Positions 30,929 through 39,538 of a stretch of 64,000 bases of DNA are shown here, in pieces. The notes beneath the pieces are model-generated. The model was given only the letters and a program-made list of their open reading frames with translations. It did no database searches and had not been told where the DNA came from. The stretch spans positions 1-64,000 of the forward strand of contig NZ_JAIEUL010000005.1 in assembly GCF_019599185.1 (NCBI RefSeq), in the 5' to 3' direction. The first letter of the stretch is position 1, and each line of letters begins with the position of its first letter. Made by a program: the position numbers and the translations under genes. The DNA comes from Cryobacterium inferilacus. GTDB taxonomy: Bacteria > Actinomycetota > Actinomycetes > Actinomycetales > Microbacteriaceae.

Positions 30929-31393
30929 ATGTTCGGACGCCGTCGCCGCACCGCACCGGTTGTTGTGGCGCCAGTCGCGCCAGCACTCCCGGAGCTCAGC
31001 AACGCCCAGATCTACGAACACCTGCACGGCGCCCTGGCAGAGTTGGTCGGCGAAAACGGGGCCTGGACCCTGGTTCCCCGCCAGGCCGACGACACCGATG
31101 TGATCTTCCACGGTCTCAAGGCCCACCAGATCGCCGCCGCGCTCACCGAGATCCTCGCCACCGAGACCATCCGTCTGCGCACCGAAGAGACCGCGGCACC
31201 CCGCAACGTGGCCGAGCCGCGCACCGACACGCCGGTGAACGGCATCACGTCGGTGGACACCGGCGCCCTGCTGGTCTCCTCTGGGGCCGAGCCGACGGCG
31301 TTGCCATGGAACCCCGCCCCCATCTCGGTGTGGGCCGAACAGCACGACGGCGCGCGTCAGACCTCCGGTACCTCGCCGCGCCTGGTCGCTTAG
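30929..31393 (+). CDS. Hypothetical protein
   Basis: 154 residues from ATG 30929, with GAAGGAAGGGG upstream. A basic N-terminus (MFGRRRRTAP) is followed by an Ala/Pro/Val stretch, then a predicted helical region (ELSNAQIYEHLHGALAELVG) and ETIRLRTEE; the C-terminal 60 residues look disordered. I do not recognise it. It lies just before the truncated GH15-type gene and in the same direction. Confidence 0.7.
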   Translation: MFGRRRRTAPVVVAPVAPALPELSNAQIYEHLHGALAELVGENGAWTLVPRQADDTDVIFHGLKAHQIAAALTEILATETIRLRTEETAAPRNVAEPRTDTPVNGITSVDTGALLVSSGAEPTALPWNPAPISVWAEQHDGARQTSGTSPRLVA

Positions 31394-31439
31394 CCGCGCG
31401 TCTACCCTCATCGGCACGGCGCCATGTGAGGATGACTCC

Positions 31440-32309
31440 ATGGCGCTACACATCGAGGATTACGCCCTACTCAGCGACTGCCACTCCGCCGCGCTGGTCG
31501 GCCGCGACGGCAGCATCGACTGGTTGTGCCTGCCCCGCTACGACTCCGCATCGATGTTCGGCGCCCTGCTCGGCACCGAAGACCAGGGCCGGTGGCTGCT
31601 GGCCCCGGCAGACCCCACGGCCACGGCCGTCAGGGCCTACGTGGGCGAGAGCTTCTGGCGTCGACCGGACCAGGGCATCTGGGAGGTGCGCGGCACCCCC
31701 AGGGAATTCACCCACTCCCGCGTGATGGTGTGGACGGCCTTCGACCGGGCCATCCGCGGGGCCACCGAGTACGGCCTGCCCGGGCCGGTGGAGCGGTGGC
31801 GGACCATCCGCGACGAGGTGCGTCGCGACATCGAGGAACGCGGCTTCAATACCGCCCGCGGCTGCTACACCCAGCACTTCGGCGGTGAGGAGGTCGACGC
31901 GTCCCTGCTGGTGCTGCCCCAGGTGGGCTTCTGCGCCGCCGACGACCCACGGATGCTCGGCACGGTCGCGGTCCTCGAGGCCGACCTGATGCGCGACGGC
32001 CTGCTGCTGCGCTACACCACCCACGCTGCCCTGGACGGGCTCGAGCCCGGGGAACACCCGTTCCTGGCCTGCTCGTTCTGGTTGGTCGAGCAGTACGCGG
32101 CATCCGGGCGCATCGAGGACGCGCAGGCGCTGATGACCCGGCTGGTCGGCCTGGCCAACGACGTGGGCCTGCTGGCCGAGGAGTACGACGTGACAACCGG
32201 GCACCACGCCGGCAACACGCCGCAGGCCCTGACCCATCTGACCCTGGTGCGTGCGGCGGACGCTCTGGTGGCGGCCCTCGCTGTCAAAGTTCCGGCGGAT
32301 TCTTTGTAG
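31440..32309 (+). CDS. Internally shortened GH15 (glucoamylase/trehalase-type) protein
   Basis: 289 residues, where GH15 proteins of this type are about 600. Residues 1-65 match the family N-terminus (ALLSDCHSAALVGRDGSIDWLC, FGALLG). From about residue 72 the sequence is that of the C-terminal half of the (alpha/alpha)6 barrel (RRPDQGIWEVRG, FTHSRVMVW, LLAEEYD). The junction is near nucleotides 31635-31655, in frame. The candidate general acid E82 and base E247/E248 remain, but the sugar-binding first half of the barrel is gone. It may be an in-frame deletion pseudogene or a minimal protein. No stop or frameshift is seen and codon use is normal, so I list it as a CDS. Confidence 0.8.
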   Translation: MALHIEDYALLSDCHSAALVGRDGSIDWLCLPRYDSASMFGALLGTEDQGRWLLAPADPTATAVRAYVGESFWRRPDQGIWEVRGTPREFTHSRVMVWTAFDRAIRGATEYGLPGPVERWRTIRDEVRRDIEERGFNTARGCYTQHFGGEEVDASLLVLPQVGFCAADDPRMLGTVAVLEADLMRDGLLLRYTTHAALDGLEPGEHPFLACSFWLVEQYAASGRIEDAQALMTRLVGLANDVGLLAEEYDVTTGHHAGNTPQALTHLTLVRAADALVAALAVKVPADSL

Positions 32310-32354
32310 GTATTCCACTGCGGGGCCCCGGTGCCGAATTCTAGATTGAGACAC

Positions 32355-33008
32355 ATGACCACCCCCACAGTTTCAGCTCGATCGAAGACCGCAACCCGGG
32401 CACGGCTGGCCCGCCTGAGCGTGCGGGACCTCGCCCAGATCGCCATTTTCGCCGCCCTCATCGCCGCCCTCGGCTTTCCCGGCGCGATCTCCCTGGGCGG
32501 CAGCAGCGTGCCCATCACCTTCCAGACCCTCGGCGTGATGCTCGCCGGCGCCATCCTCGGCGCCCGCAAGGGTTTCCTGGCCGTTCTGCTGTTGCTGGTG
32601 CTGGCGGCCGCCGGTCTTCCGCTGCTCTCCGGCGGGCGTGGCGGACTGGTCTGGTTCACCACCTCCCCCGCCGCCGGGTACCCGTACGGCTGGCTGCTCG
32701 GCGCGGTCGTGATCGGCCTGCTCACGGCCTGGCTGCTGCCGCGCTACCCGTTCTGGCCCGCCCTGGGCGCCACCGTGCTCGGCGGCATCGTGGCGGTGTA
32801 CCTCATCGGGGTGCCGGTGACGGCGATCAACCTGGGCCTGCCGCTGTGGGCCGCCCTCCTCGACAGCACCAAGTTCCTGCCAGGCGACCTGATCAAGGTC
32901 GTGGTGACGGTGCTCGTGGCCAAGCAGGTGCACCGGGCCTACCCGGGCCTGATCACCCCGCTTCGCCGCGGGGCCTCCGCCGCCCTGCCCGTCGACGCAC
33001 GGGCGTGA
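32355..33008 (+). CDS. bioY: Biotin transporter substrate-binding S component
   Basis: A 217-residue membrane protein of the BioY family, the biotin-capturing S component of an ECF transporter. The motif LAGAILGARKGFLAVLLLLVLAAAGLP and the GGRGGLVWFTTSPAAGYPYGW loop (before a hydrophobic helix) are characteristic. It begins at ATG 32355. The stop overlaps the bioM start (GTGA), and bioN follows, so all three transporter parts are in one operon. Confidence 0.95.
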   Translation: MTTPTVSARSKTATRARLARLSVRDLAQIAIFAALIAALGFPGAISLGGSSVPITFQTLGVMLAGAILGARKGFLAVLLLLVLAAAGLPLLSGGRGGLVWFTTSPAAGYPYGWLLGAVVIGLLTAWLLPRYPFWPALGATVLGGIVAVYLIGVPVTAINLGLPLWAALLDSTKFLPGDLIKVVVTVLVAKQVHRAYPGLITPLRRGASAALPVDARA

Positions 33009-33697
33009 GCGTGAGCGCTGCCGGCATCCGCTTCGAGGCCGTGTCGCACGGCTTCGACGACCAGCCGGTGCTGCGCGGTATCGACCTGCACCTCACCGAA
33101 CGCCGCATCGGCATCGTCGGGGCCAACGGCAGCGGCAAGTCCACCCTGGCCCGCATGATCAACGGCCTGGTCACCCCCACCAGCGGCACGGTCACCGTGA
33201 ACGGCCTCGACGTGCGCCGGCAGGCCAAACTTGTGCGCCGCGAGGTGGGGTTCATCTTCACCAACCCGGACAACCAGATCGTCATGCCCACCGTGCAGGA
33301 GGACGTGGCCTTCACCCTACGCCGGCGGGGTCTGACCCCGGACGAGATCGAGGCGCGCACCATCGAGGCGCTGGAGCGGTTCGGCCTGACCGCCCTCGCC
33401 GACCGCCCTGCCCACCGGCTCTCCGGCGGCCAGAAGCAGCTGCTCGCCCTGGCCGCGGTGCTCGTCGCCGGGCCCAGCATCGTGGTCGCCGACGAACCCA
33501 CCACCCTGTTGGATGCCCGCAACACCCGACTGATCACCGGGCTGCTGGTGTCGCTGACCCAGCAGGTGATCGTGGTCACCCACGACCTCGAGGTGCTCGA
33601 CGGCTTCGACCGGGTGATCGTCATCGACGAGGGCCGGGTCGTCGCCGACGATGCGCCGTCCGTGGCGCTGTCCGCCTACCTGGCGCTGCTGTCGTGA
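33005..33697 (+). CDS. bioM: Biotin ECF transporter ATPase
   Basis: A 230-residue ABC ATPase that drives BioY/BioN. Walker A is GANGSGKST (about residues 39-47), the signature motif is LSGGQKQ, and Walker B is SIVVADEP. TNPDNQIVMPTVQEDVAF is typical of ECF ATPases (Q-loop NPDNQ). GTG 33005 overlaps the bioY stop. The length is short but normal for the BioM/CbiO-type subunit. Confidence 0.94.
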   Translation: MSVSAAGIRFEAVSHGFDDQPVLRGIDLHLTERRIGIVGANGSGKSTLARMINGLVTPTSGTVTVNGLDVRRQAKLVRREVGFIFTNPDNQIVMPTVQEDVAFTLRRRGLTPDEIEARTIEALERFGLTALADRPAHRLSGGQKQLLALAAVLVAGPSIVVADEPTTLLDARNTRLITGLLVSLTQQVIVVTHDLEVLDGFDRVIVIDEGRVVADDAPSVALSAYLALLS

Positions 33698-33722
33698 ACG
33701 CTGCCGTCGTGAGCAGGCTGCC

Positions 33723-34331
33723 GTGATCGGGCTGTACCGGCCGGGCACCTCGCTGCTGCACCGGGCGCCGGCCCTGCTCAAGCTGGGGCTGCTCGCGGTC
33801 GCGATGGTGGTGGTCGGTCTCGTCGCCGATCCCCTGGTGCTCGCCGGTGAACTGGTCGTCGTGGTCGCCCTCTATGCCGTCGCCGGCATCCCACCCCCGG
33901 CCGCCTGGCCGCAGATCGGCCCGATCCTCTGGATCCTGGTCTTCGCCGTGCCGGTGCAGGTTCTCGTCGCCGGTGGCTCCGTGGAGGGCTGGACCACGGC
34001 GGGGTTGATGGCGGGCCGTCTGCTGGTGGCGGTCGCGTTGGCCGCCCTCTTCACCCTCACCACCACGGTCACCGCTGTGCTCGAGGCGTTCCAGCTGCTC
34101 CTGCGCCCGTTCCGCCGGTGGGTGGACGCGGACCGGGTGGGACTGCTCGTGGCACTGGCCATCCGCTGCATCCCGCTGGTGGCCGAGATCGTGCACGAGG
34201 TGCTCGATGCCCGCCGGGCCCGCGGCGCGCAGGGCTCGCTCGTCGCCCTGGCCGTTCCCGTGGTCGTACGCTCGTTGTACGCCGCCGATGCGATCGGAGA
34301 GGCACTCGCCGCACGCGGATTGGACGACTGA
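33723..34331 (+). CDS. bioN: Biotin ECF transporter T component
   Basis: A 202-residue CbiQ/BioN-like membrane protein coupling ATP hydrolysis to the S component. Several hydrophobic helices are followed by a coupling region with two short Ala-Arg-Gly motifs (ARRARGA and ALAARGL at the C-terminus). GTG 33723 is the only fitting start. The stop is 1 bp before the next ATG, so the hydrolase gene is probably in the same transcript. Confidence 0.92.
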   Translation: MIGLYRPGTSLLHRAPALLKLGLLAVAMVVVGLVADPLVLAGELVVVVALYAVAGIPPPAAWPQIGPILWILVFAVPVQVLVAGGSVEGWTTAGLMAGRLLVAVALAALFTLTTTVTAVLEAFQLLLRPFRRWVDADRVGLLVALAIRCIPLVAEIVHEVLDARRARGAQGSLVALAVPVVVRSLYAADAIGEALAARGLDD

Positions 34332-34332
34332 G

Positions 34333-35130
34333 ATGGCCCTGCCGGAGACCCCCGCTGACGGCACCGCAGCACAACGACGACCTTCTCGCCTGCGCCGCAT
34401 CCGCGTCGTCGGCTGGAGCGCTCTGGTCGCCCTGGCGCTGGGAGTGGTCGTTTTTCTGATCTGGGCCCAGCTGGTGATGCCGGCCGACCGCGAGGCGGCA
34501 CAGGCCGTGTTCGACAACCCCGCTGTGACCGTGACCGATACCGAGACGGCCGTGGTGATCGCGCCGACCGACGAGGAATCGGCCGCCGGGGAGTCCACCA
34601 CCGGTCTGGTCTTCATTCCCGGCGCCAAGGTCGACCCGTACGCCTACCTGGCAACTCTGGCTCCCACCGTGCACGAGACCGGGATGACCGTGGTGATCAC
34701 CAAGCCGGTGCTCAATCTGGCCTTCTTCGATCAGCGACCGTTGGCCGCCTTCACCGACACGGCGCCTGCGGTGGCGACCTGGTTCGTGGGCGGCCACTCC
34801 CTGGGCGGCGTGCGCGCCTGCATGTACGCCGACGAGAACGACGTGGCCGGCCTGGTGTTGTTGGGCAGCTACTGCGCCTCCCCCGTCGACGACGACCGTG
34901 CAGTGTTGAGCATCAGCGGCAGCGAAGACGGCCTGAGCACCCCGGCCACCATCCAGGAGAACGCGCCGTTGCTGCCCGCGGACACCACCTTCGTGCAGAT
35001 CGAGGGCGCCAACCATGCCTCCTTCGGCGCCTACGGTGCGCAGCCCGGCGACGGGGACGCCACGATCACTCCGGCCGAGGCCGAACGGGCCATCACGGAC
35101 GCCCTCGGTACGTTCATGACAACGCAGTAG
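34333..35130 (+). CDS. Membrane-anchored alpha/beta hydrolase
   Basis: 265 residues. One N-terminal hydrophobic anchor (about 27-46, VVGWSALVALALGVVVFLIW) is followed by a secreted domain. The nucleophile elbow GGHSLGG places Ser156; a late HASFG histidine completes a triad with an acid in the SGSEDGLS region. This matches the alpha/beta hydrolase family 5-like proteins. It starts 1 bp after bioN, so it may be cotranscribed with the biotin transporter, but no biotin ester function is implied. Confidence 0.82.
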   Translation: MALPETPADGTAAQRRPSRLRRIRVVGWSALVALALGVVVFLIWAQLVMPADREAAQAVFDNPAVTVTDTETAVVIAPTDEESAAGESTTGLVFIPGAKVDPYAYLATLAPTVHETGMTVVITKPVLNLAFFDQRPLAAFTDTAPAVATWFVGGHSLGGVRACMYADENDVAGLVLLGSYCASPVDDDRAVLSISGSEDGLSTPATIQENAPLLPADTTFVQIEGANHASFGAYGAQPGDGDATITPAEAERAITDALGTFMTTQ

Positions 35131-35278
35131 CCGCCGGGCAACGCACGAGCCGCCGGCGGACTTGTCTGCTGCGGCGGGGCGGTCCACTATGGCTGGGTCG
35201 GCCGCTGCCGTTCGACTGTTGTCCTCTCGACCGTTGTCCTTCGACCGTGGCCGCTGCGATCCCGACCAAGGAGGACTC

Positions 35279-35728
35279 ATGCGCGCACGCGTCGTCTACG
35301 ACACCAACTACGGCAACACCCGCACCATCGCGGAGGTGATCGCCGCGGAACTCGGCCGTGACGCCAGTACGCTCAATGTGGCCGATCTCACCGACGCGAG
35401 CCTGCAGGGCGTCGAGGTGCTCGTGGTGGGCAGCCCGATCAACGGTTGGCGTCCGACCGAGAAGATCCAGGCGTTCCTGCGGGAATTGCCGCCCGGCTCC
35501 CTCGACGGCGTGCGCGCCGCCGCCTTCGACACCCGGGTCAAACTGTTCATCCACGGGGATGCGGCCGCCAAGATCTCGCACGCCCTCGCCGCCGCCGGCG
35601 CCCACATCGTCGCCAAGCCGCAGGGCTTCATCGTCGAGGGCACCGAGGGCCCGCTGGCCCCCGGACAGACCGGGAAGGCCGGCGCCTGGGCGGCGTTCAT
35701 CGGCGCGGAGATCCGCGCCCACGCCTGA
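35279..35728 (+). CDS. Flavodoxin-like protein
   Basis: A 149-residue flavodoxin-fold protein. The FMN phosphate loop appears as YDTNYGNTRTIAEVI at the N-terminus, and VVGSPINGWRP is the second flavin loop. It would carry electrons between redox enzymes. The ATG at 35279 has AAGGAGG. It ends in a bidirectional terminator shared with the betaine importer. Confidence 0.88.
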   Translation: MRARVVYDTNYGNTRTIAEVIAAELGRDASTLNVADLTDASLQGVEVLVVGSPINGWRPTEKIQAFLRELPPGSLDGVRAAAFDTRVKLFIHGDAAAKISHALAAAGAHIVAKPQGFIVEGTEGPLAPGQTGKAGAWAAFIGAEIRAHA

Positions 35729-35738
35729 CCGGACACGA

Positions 35739-35768
35739 GAACGGCCCGTGCCGAAGCACGGGCCGTTC
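35739..35768. terminator. Bidirectional intrinsic terminator
   Basis: A perfect 13-bp stem (35739-35751 with 35756-35768) with loop CGAA separates the convergent flavodoxin and betaine-binding-protein genes. Confidence 0.93.
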
Positions 35769-35785
35769 ACGGGTGGGGCAGAGGA

Positions 35786-36679
35786 TTACGCGGTGAGCGA
35801 GTCCACGTACTCCTGGTTGTCTTCGATCCACTGCTCAACGATGGGGCCGTAGTCCTGGCCGTCGTAGTCGACGAACATGGCGGTCTCGAGGGAGTACAGG
35901 CGGTCGAGGTCGAGCTCGAAGTCGGCGAGCCACTCGGTGACCTGCGGGAAGTCGGTGGAGAAGTCCTTCTTGCCGTAGGCGTGGATGGTCTCCGACACGC
36001 CGAGGGTGCCCTCGGGGTCTTCGAGGTTCTTCAGGTCGAACGAGCCGTAGGCCCAGTGCGGCTCCCAGAGGGTGACGGCGATGTTCTCGCCGGCGTCGGT
36101 GGCCGCGGTCAGCTCGGTGAGCATCGCCGCGGTCGACGAGGTCTGGTAGTCCATGCCCTCGAGGCCGTAGGTGGGGATCGAGTTGTTGGTGACGGCCTCG
36201 GTGAGTCCGGCGCCGGGCTCGATGCCCACGATGGTGTTGCCGAACAGGTCGGCGTTCTCGGCCAGCTCCGCGAGGGAGTCGATGGGCGCATCCGCGTTCA
36301 CGGCGATGGTGTTCTTGGCCTCGTCGTTCCAGGCGGCGAGCTCGGTGATGTCGTCACCGTACTCTTCGAGGTAGGTGGCGTGCGTGTTCGGCAGCCAGAC
36401 ATCGAGGTTCATGTCGTAGTCGCCGGTGGACAGGCCGGAGTAGACGACGGCAACATCGGCGTACTCGAGTTCGACGTTGTAGCCCTTCTCATCGAGAATG
36501 GCCTTCCACAGCTCGGAGGCCGCGATGCCCTCGTCCCAGCCGTTGAACACGGCGATGCTGATGTCCTTGGCGTCGGAGTTGTCCTCCGACACCGTCTCGC
36601 CCTCGGCTGCGGCGCAGCCGGTGAGGGCGAGCATACCGATGGCTGCGGTGGCGATGAGCTTGAGTGAACGGTTCTTCAT
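35786..36679 (-). CDS. proX: Glycine betaine/proline-binding lipoprotein
   Basis: A 297-residue OpuAC/ProX-type binding protein. A signal peptide ends in the lipobox LALTGC, so it is lipid-anchored outside the membrane. Aromatic residues in WLPNTHATYL and LWEPHWAYGSF are consistent with a box around the trimethylammonium of betaine-type osmolytes. It is the last gene of the operon ATPase-permease-binding protein. Confidence 0.92.
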   Translation of the reverse strand: MKNRSLKLIATAAIGMLALTGCAAAEGETVSEDNSDAKDISIAVFNGWDEGIAASELWKAILDEKGYNVELEYADVAVVYSGLSTGDYDMNLDVWLPNTHATYLEEYGDDITELAAWNDEAKNTIAVNADAPIDSLAELAENADLFGNTIVGIEPGAGLTEAVTNNSIPTYGLEGMDYQTSSTAAMLTELTAATDAGENIAVTLWEPHWAYGSFDLKNLEDPEGTLGVSETIHAYGKKDFSTDFPQVTEWLADFELDLDRLYSLETAMFVDYDGQDYGPIVEQWIEDNQEYVDSLTA

Positions 36680-36693
36680 TCGGTTCCTTTCGT

Positions 36694-36711
36694 GTCACCT
36701 GCTGTGGTGAC
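36694..36711 (-). other. Intercistronic hairpin
   Basis: GTCACC-TGCTGT-GGTGAC forms a 6-bp stem in the 92-bp gap between permease and binding-protein genes, about 15 bp upstream of the latter. Such hairpins can raise the amount of binding protein relative to permease; this is inference. Confidence 0.45.
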
Positions 36712-36771
36712 TGGCTTGACACTGTGATGCGTCACTGTGGTGCGGGATGGTACGGGTGGAAAGCTGGAGGA

Positions 36772-37725
36772 TCAGACTCGCGCGGGCTCGCGCTGGGCGG
36801 CGGGAGTCTCGGCGACGGCAGGCTGGGCGGGCGCGTCGTCCGACGGTGCGGTGACGTGCTTTCGGCGCTTCCGATCCGCGAGCAGTCGCCCGATCGGGGT
36901 GTTGCCGTTGCCGAGCGCGGCGGTGAGCCGGTCGAGGAAGATCGCGAGGATCACCACGGACAGGCCGGCCTCAAAACCGAGAGACACGTCGATGCGAGCC
37001 AGGCTGGCGACGACCTGCTGGCCGAGGCCTCCTGCGCCGACCATGCCGGCGATGACGACCATCGAGAGCGACAGCATGATGACCTGGTTGATGCCGGCCA
37101 TGATGGTGGGCATCGCCAACGGCAGCTGAATCTGGCGGAGGATGCGCAGCGGCGATGCGCCGAACGCCTCTCCGGCCTCGACGACCTCACGGTCGACGCT
37201 GCGGATGCCGAGTTCGGTGAGCCGCACACCGGGGGCCATCGCGAAGATGATGGTGGCGACGATGCCGGGCACCACACCCACGCGGAACAGGATCAGCGCC
37301 GGGATCAGGTACACGAATGCAGGCATGGTCTGCATGAAGTCGAGGACGGGCCGGATGATGCCGGACATCAGGTTGGACTTGGCCGCGAGGATGCCCAGCG
37401 GAACGCTGAACAGGATCGCCAGGATGCTGGCCACGAGAACCAGGGCCAGGGAGTCCATGGCGTTCTCCCACTGGTCGACGCCCACGATCACGACGAGCCC
37501 GATCACGGTGCCGACGGCGAATTTCCAGCCGCGCACCATGAGCCCCAAAACCCCGGCCACGAGGATGATCACCCAGAACGGCGGGGTGGCCAGGAGGAGG
37601 TCGACGAGGTCGTACGCGCCGCTGAAGACCGCGCGCACGAAGTCGAAGAAGAAGCCGAACGTGTCGGTGATGAAGTCGATGAAGATGTCGGCCCAGGAGC
37701 CGAGCGGAATCCGGAAATCACTCAC
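36772..37725 (-). CDS. proW: Glycine betaine/proline ABC transporter permease
   Basis: A 317-residue OpuAB/ProW-type permease with several hydrophobic helices and the EAA-type loop EAGEAFGASPLRILRQIQLP near residue 187. GTG 37725 overlaps the ATPase stop (GTGA). A charged, Pro-rich cytoplasmic tail of 35 residues follows the membrane region. Confidence 0.93.
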   Translation of the reverse strand: MSDFRIPLGSWADIFIDFITDTFGFFFDFVRAVFSGAYDLVDLLLATPPFWVIILVAGVLGLMVRGWKFAVGTVIGLVVIVGVDQWENAMDSLALVLVASILAILFSVPLGILAAKSNLMSGIIRPVLDFMQTMPAFVYLIPALILFRVGVVPGIVATIIFAMAPGVRLTELGIRSVDREVVEAGEAFGASPLRILRQIQLPLAMPTIMAGINQVIMLSLSMVVIAGMVGAGGLGQQVVASLARIDVSLGFEAGLSVVILAIFLDRLTAALGNGNTPIGRLLADRKRRKHVTAPSDDAPAQPAVAETPAAQREPARV

Positions 37726-39068
37726 GGCTGTACTCCTTCCGGCGCGGTCTCGCGCAGGATGTCGGTGATCACGCTGATCGGAACGGTGGGGGGCGGCCCG
37801 GCTGCAGGCAGCTCGCCGGTGGCCGTGCTGACATTGCCGAGGGCGGCCAGCAGGGTGACGCGCGGGATGACGCCGATCAGGCGGTTCCGCTCGTCGACCA
37901 CGGCGATGGGCAGGTCGCTTTCCACGGCCAGTTCCACCAGGTCGACGAGGGCGGTGTCCGCGGTCACGGAGGTGGCCTCGGCGAGGATCTCCTTGAGGTC
38001 GGTCTCGCCACCCTTGACCTGCTTGAGCACGTCGCGGTCGCGAACGACGCCGGCGAAGGTGCGGTCGCGACGCAGCACGAAGATGGCGGAGGTCTGCAGG
38101 TCGCGCATGGTGCGGAGCGCCGCGCGTGGTCCGGCCGTGGCGGTGATCACCGAGCGAGCCGGTTCCATCACGCTGCCGGCCGTGAGCACCCTGGCCCGGT
38201 CGACATCCTGCACGAACTGGGCGACGTAGTCGTTGGCCGGGTCGGTGAGGATCTCTTCCGGTGTGCCGATCTGCACGATGCGTCCGTCCCGCATGACCGC
38301 GATGCGGTCACCGAGGAACATGGCCTCGTTCAGGTCGTGGGTGATGAAGATGATGGTCTTGCCGAGTTCGGCCTGCAGCTCGATGAGCTGTTCCTGCATC
38401 TCGCGACGAATCAGTGGGTCGAGGGCGCTGAACGCCTCGTCCATCAGGAGCACGTCGGTGTCTGCCGCCAGCGCCCGGCCGAGGCCGACACGCTGCTGCA
38501 TACCACCGGACAACTCGGACGGCAGGCTGTCTGCCCAGCCGTCCAGGCCGACCAGGCGGATGATGGTGCGAGCCTTGGCGAGCCGCTCGGCCTTGGGCAT
38601 GCCCTGGATCTCCAGGCCGTAGGCGACGTTGTCGATCACGGTGCGGTGCGGCAGCAGGGCGAAGTGCTGGAAGACCATCGAGATGCTCTGCCTGCGCACG
38701 TCGCGCAGCTGGGACGCGGGGATGCCGGTGATGTTCGTGTCGCCGACGGTCACGGTGCCGCTGGTGACCTCGAGCAGGCCGTTGAGCATCCGGATGAGCG
38801 TGGACTTGCCCGAGCCGGACAGGCCCATCACCACGAAGATCTCCCCGCGCTGCACCTCGAAGGAGGCGTCGATGACGGCGGCGGTTCCGAGGTGTGCGAG
38901 CTCGTCACGGCTGGCGCCGGCCTGGAGCTTCTTCACGATGTCGTTGGGCTTACGACCGAAGGCCTTGTAGAGCTTGTCGGCCTTGACGGCGATTGCCGGT
39001 GCTGCTGTGGTGGACTGCTCCGCCTCGCTGGCGGATTCTTCTGCCTTGACGGCGGTGATTTCGGTCAC
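37722..39068 (-). CDS. proV: Glycine betaine/proline ABC transporter ATPase with CBS domains
   Basis: A 448-residue OpuAA/ProV-type ATPase. Walker A is GLSGSGKST, the signature is ELSGGMQQRVGLGRA, and Walker B is VLLMDEAFSALDP. Two CBS domains (about 300-440) follow; in OpuA they sense ionic strength or cyclic-di-AMP. GTG 39068 has GGAG at good spacing and gives the usual family N-terminus; the open frame runs further without similarity. It is the first gene of an osmoprotectant operon. Confidence 0.92.
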   Translation of the reverse strand: MTEITAVKAEESASEAEQSTTAAPAIAVKADKLYKAFGRKPNDIVKKLQAGASRDELAHLGTAAVIDASFEVQRGEIFVVMGLSGSGKSTLIRMLNGLLEVTSGTVTVGDTNITGIPASQLRDVRRQSISMVFQHFALLPHRTVIDNVAYGLEIQGMPKAERLAKARTIIRLVGLDGWADSLPSELSGGMQQRVGLGRALAADTDVLLMDEAFSALDPLIRREMQEQLIELQAELGKTIIFITHDLNEAMFLGDRIAVMRDGRIVQIGTPEEILTDPANDYVAQFVQDVDRARVLTAGSVMEPARSVITATAGPRAALRTMRDLQTSAIFVLRRDRTFAGVVRDRDVLKQVKGGETDLKEILAEATSVTADTALVDLVELAVESDLPIAVVDERNRLIGVIPRVTLLAALGNVSTATGELPAAGPPPTVPISVITDILRETAPEGVQP

Positions 39069-39538
39069 GGGTTCTCCGGAGCACGCCGAGGGGACCGCCG
39101 GGGCGGTCGACTGCACGGGGCTCGCTGTGTCGGACGGGTAGGCCGGGACCGGCCGCAACACCTGAACACGGTGTGGGCTGGAGCGACCATGGGGGTCGCG
39201 TCCGTCCGGACCTCACCGTACGTCCGCGGCCGTCCCAGTCGAGCTGGGGGCTACGCGTTCGCGTCCTGGTGAAGGGTCGTAAGACCGTCACCGAGCCTAG
39301 CACAGCATGGGCCTCACGGAGGCCCGAACAGGCCTTTCACCGGCCATTCTGCTGGACCGGGAGCGGTTGGAACCGGTATGTTATGGTCACGCGCGAGTGC
39401 GCGCACGCCATTTGGAGAGGTAGGCCACCCGGCGGGATCCGACCCGTTTGGGCGGGGTAGGCGTACGGTCTGAGTGTCGATGAAGCTCTGCCACCACGGC
39501 AACGACCCTGATCGGGATGACCCTGAGCGGAAGGACGA
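39069..39538. other. 470-bp intergenic region between betaine operon and sensor gene
   Basis: No gene can be supported here. It must contain the promoters of both divergent units. I see one 7-bp hairpin, GGGCCTC-ACG-GAGGCCC, at 39309-39325, and an AT-richer patch GGTATGTTATGG around 39375-39386 followed by a CGCGCGAGTGCGCG inverted repeat. Short open frames on both strands have no ribosome binding sites or recognisable sequence. Confidence 0.6.
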
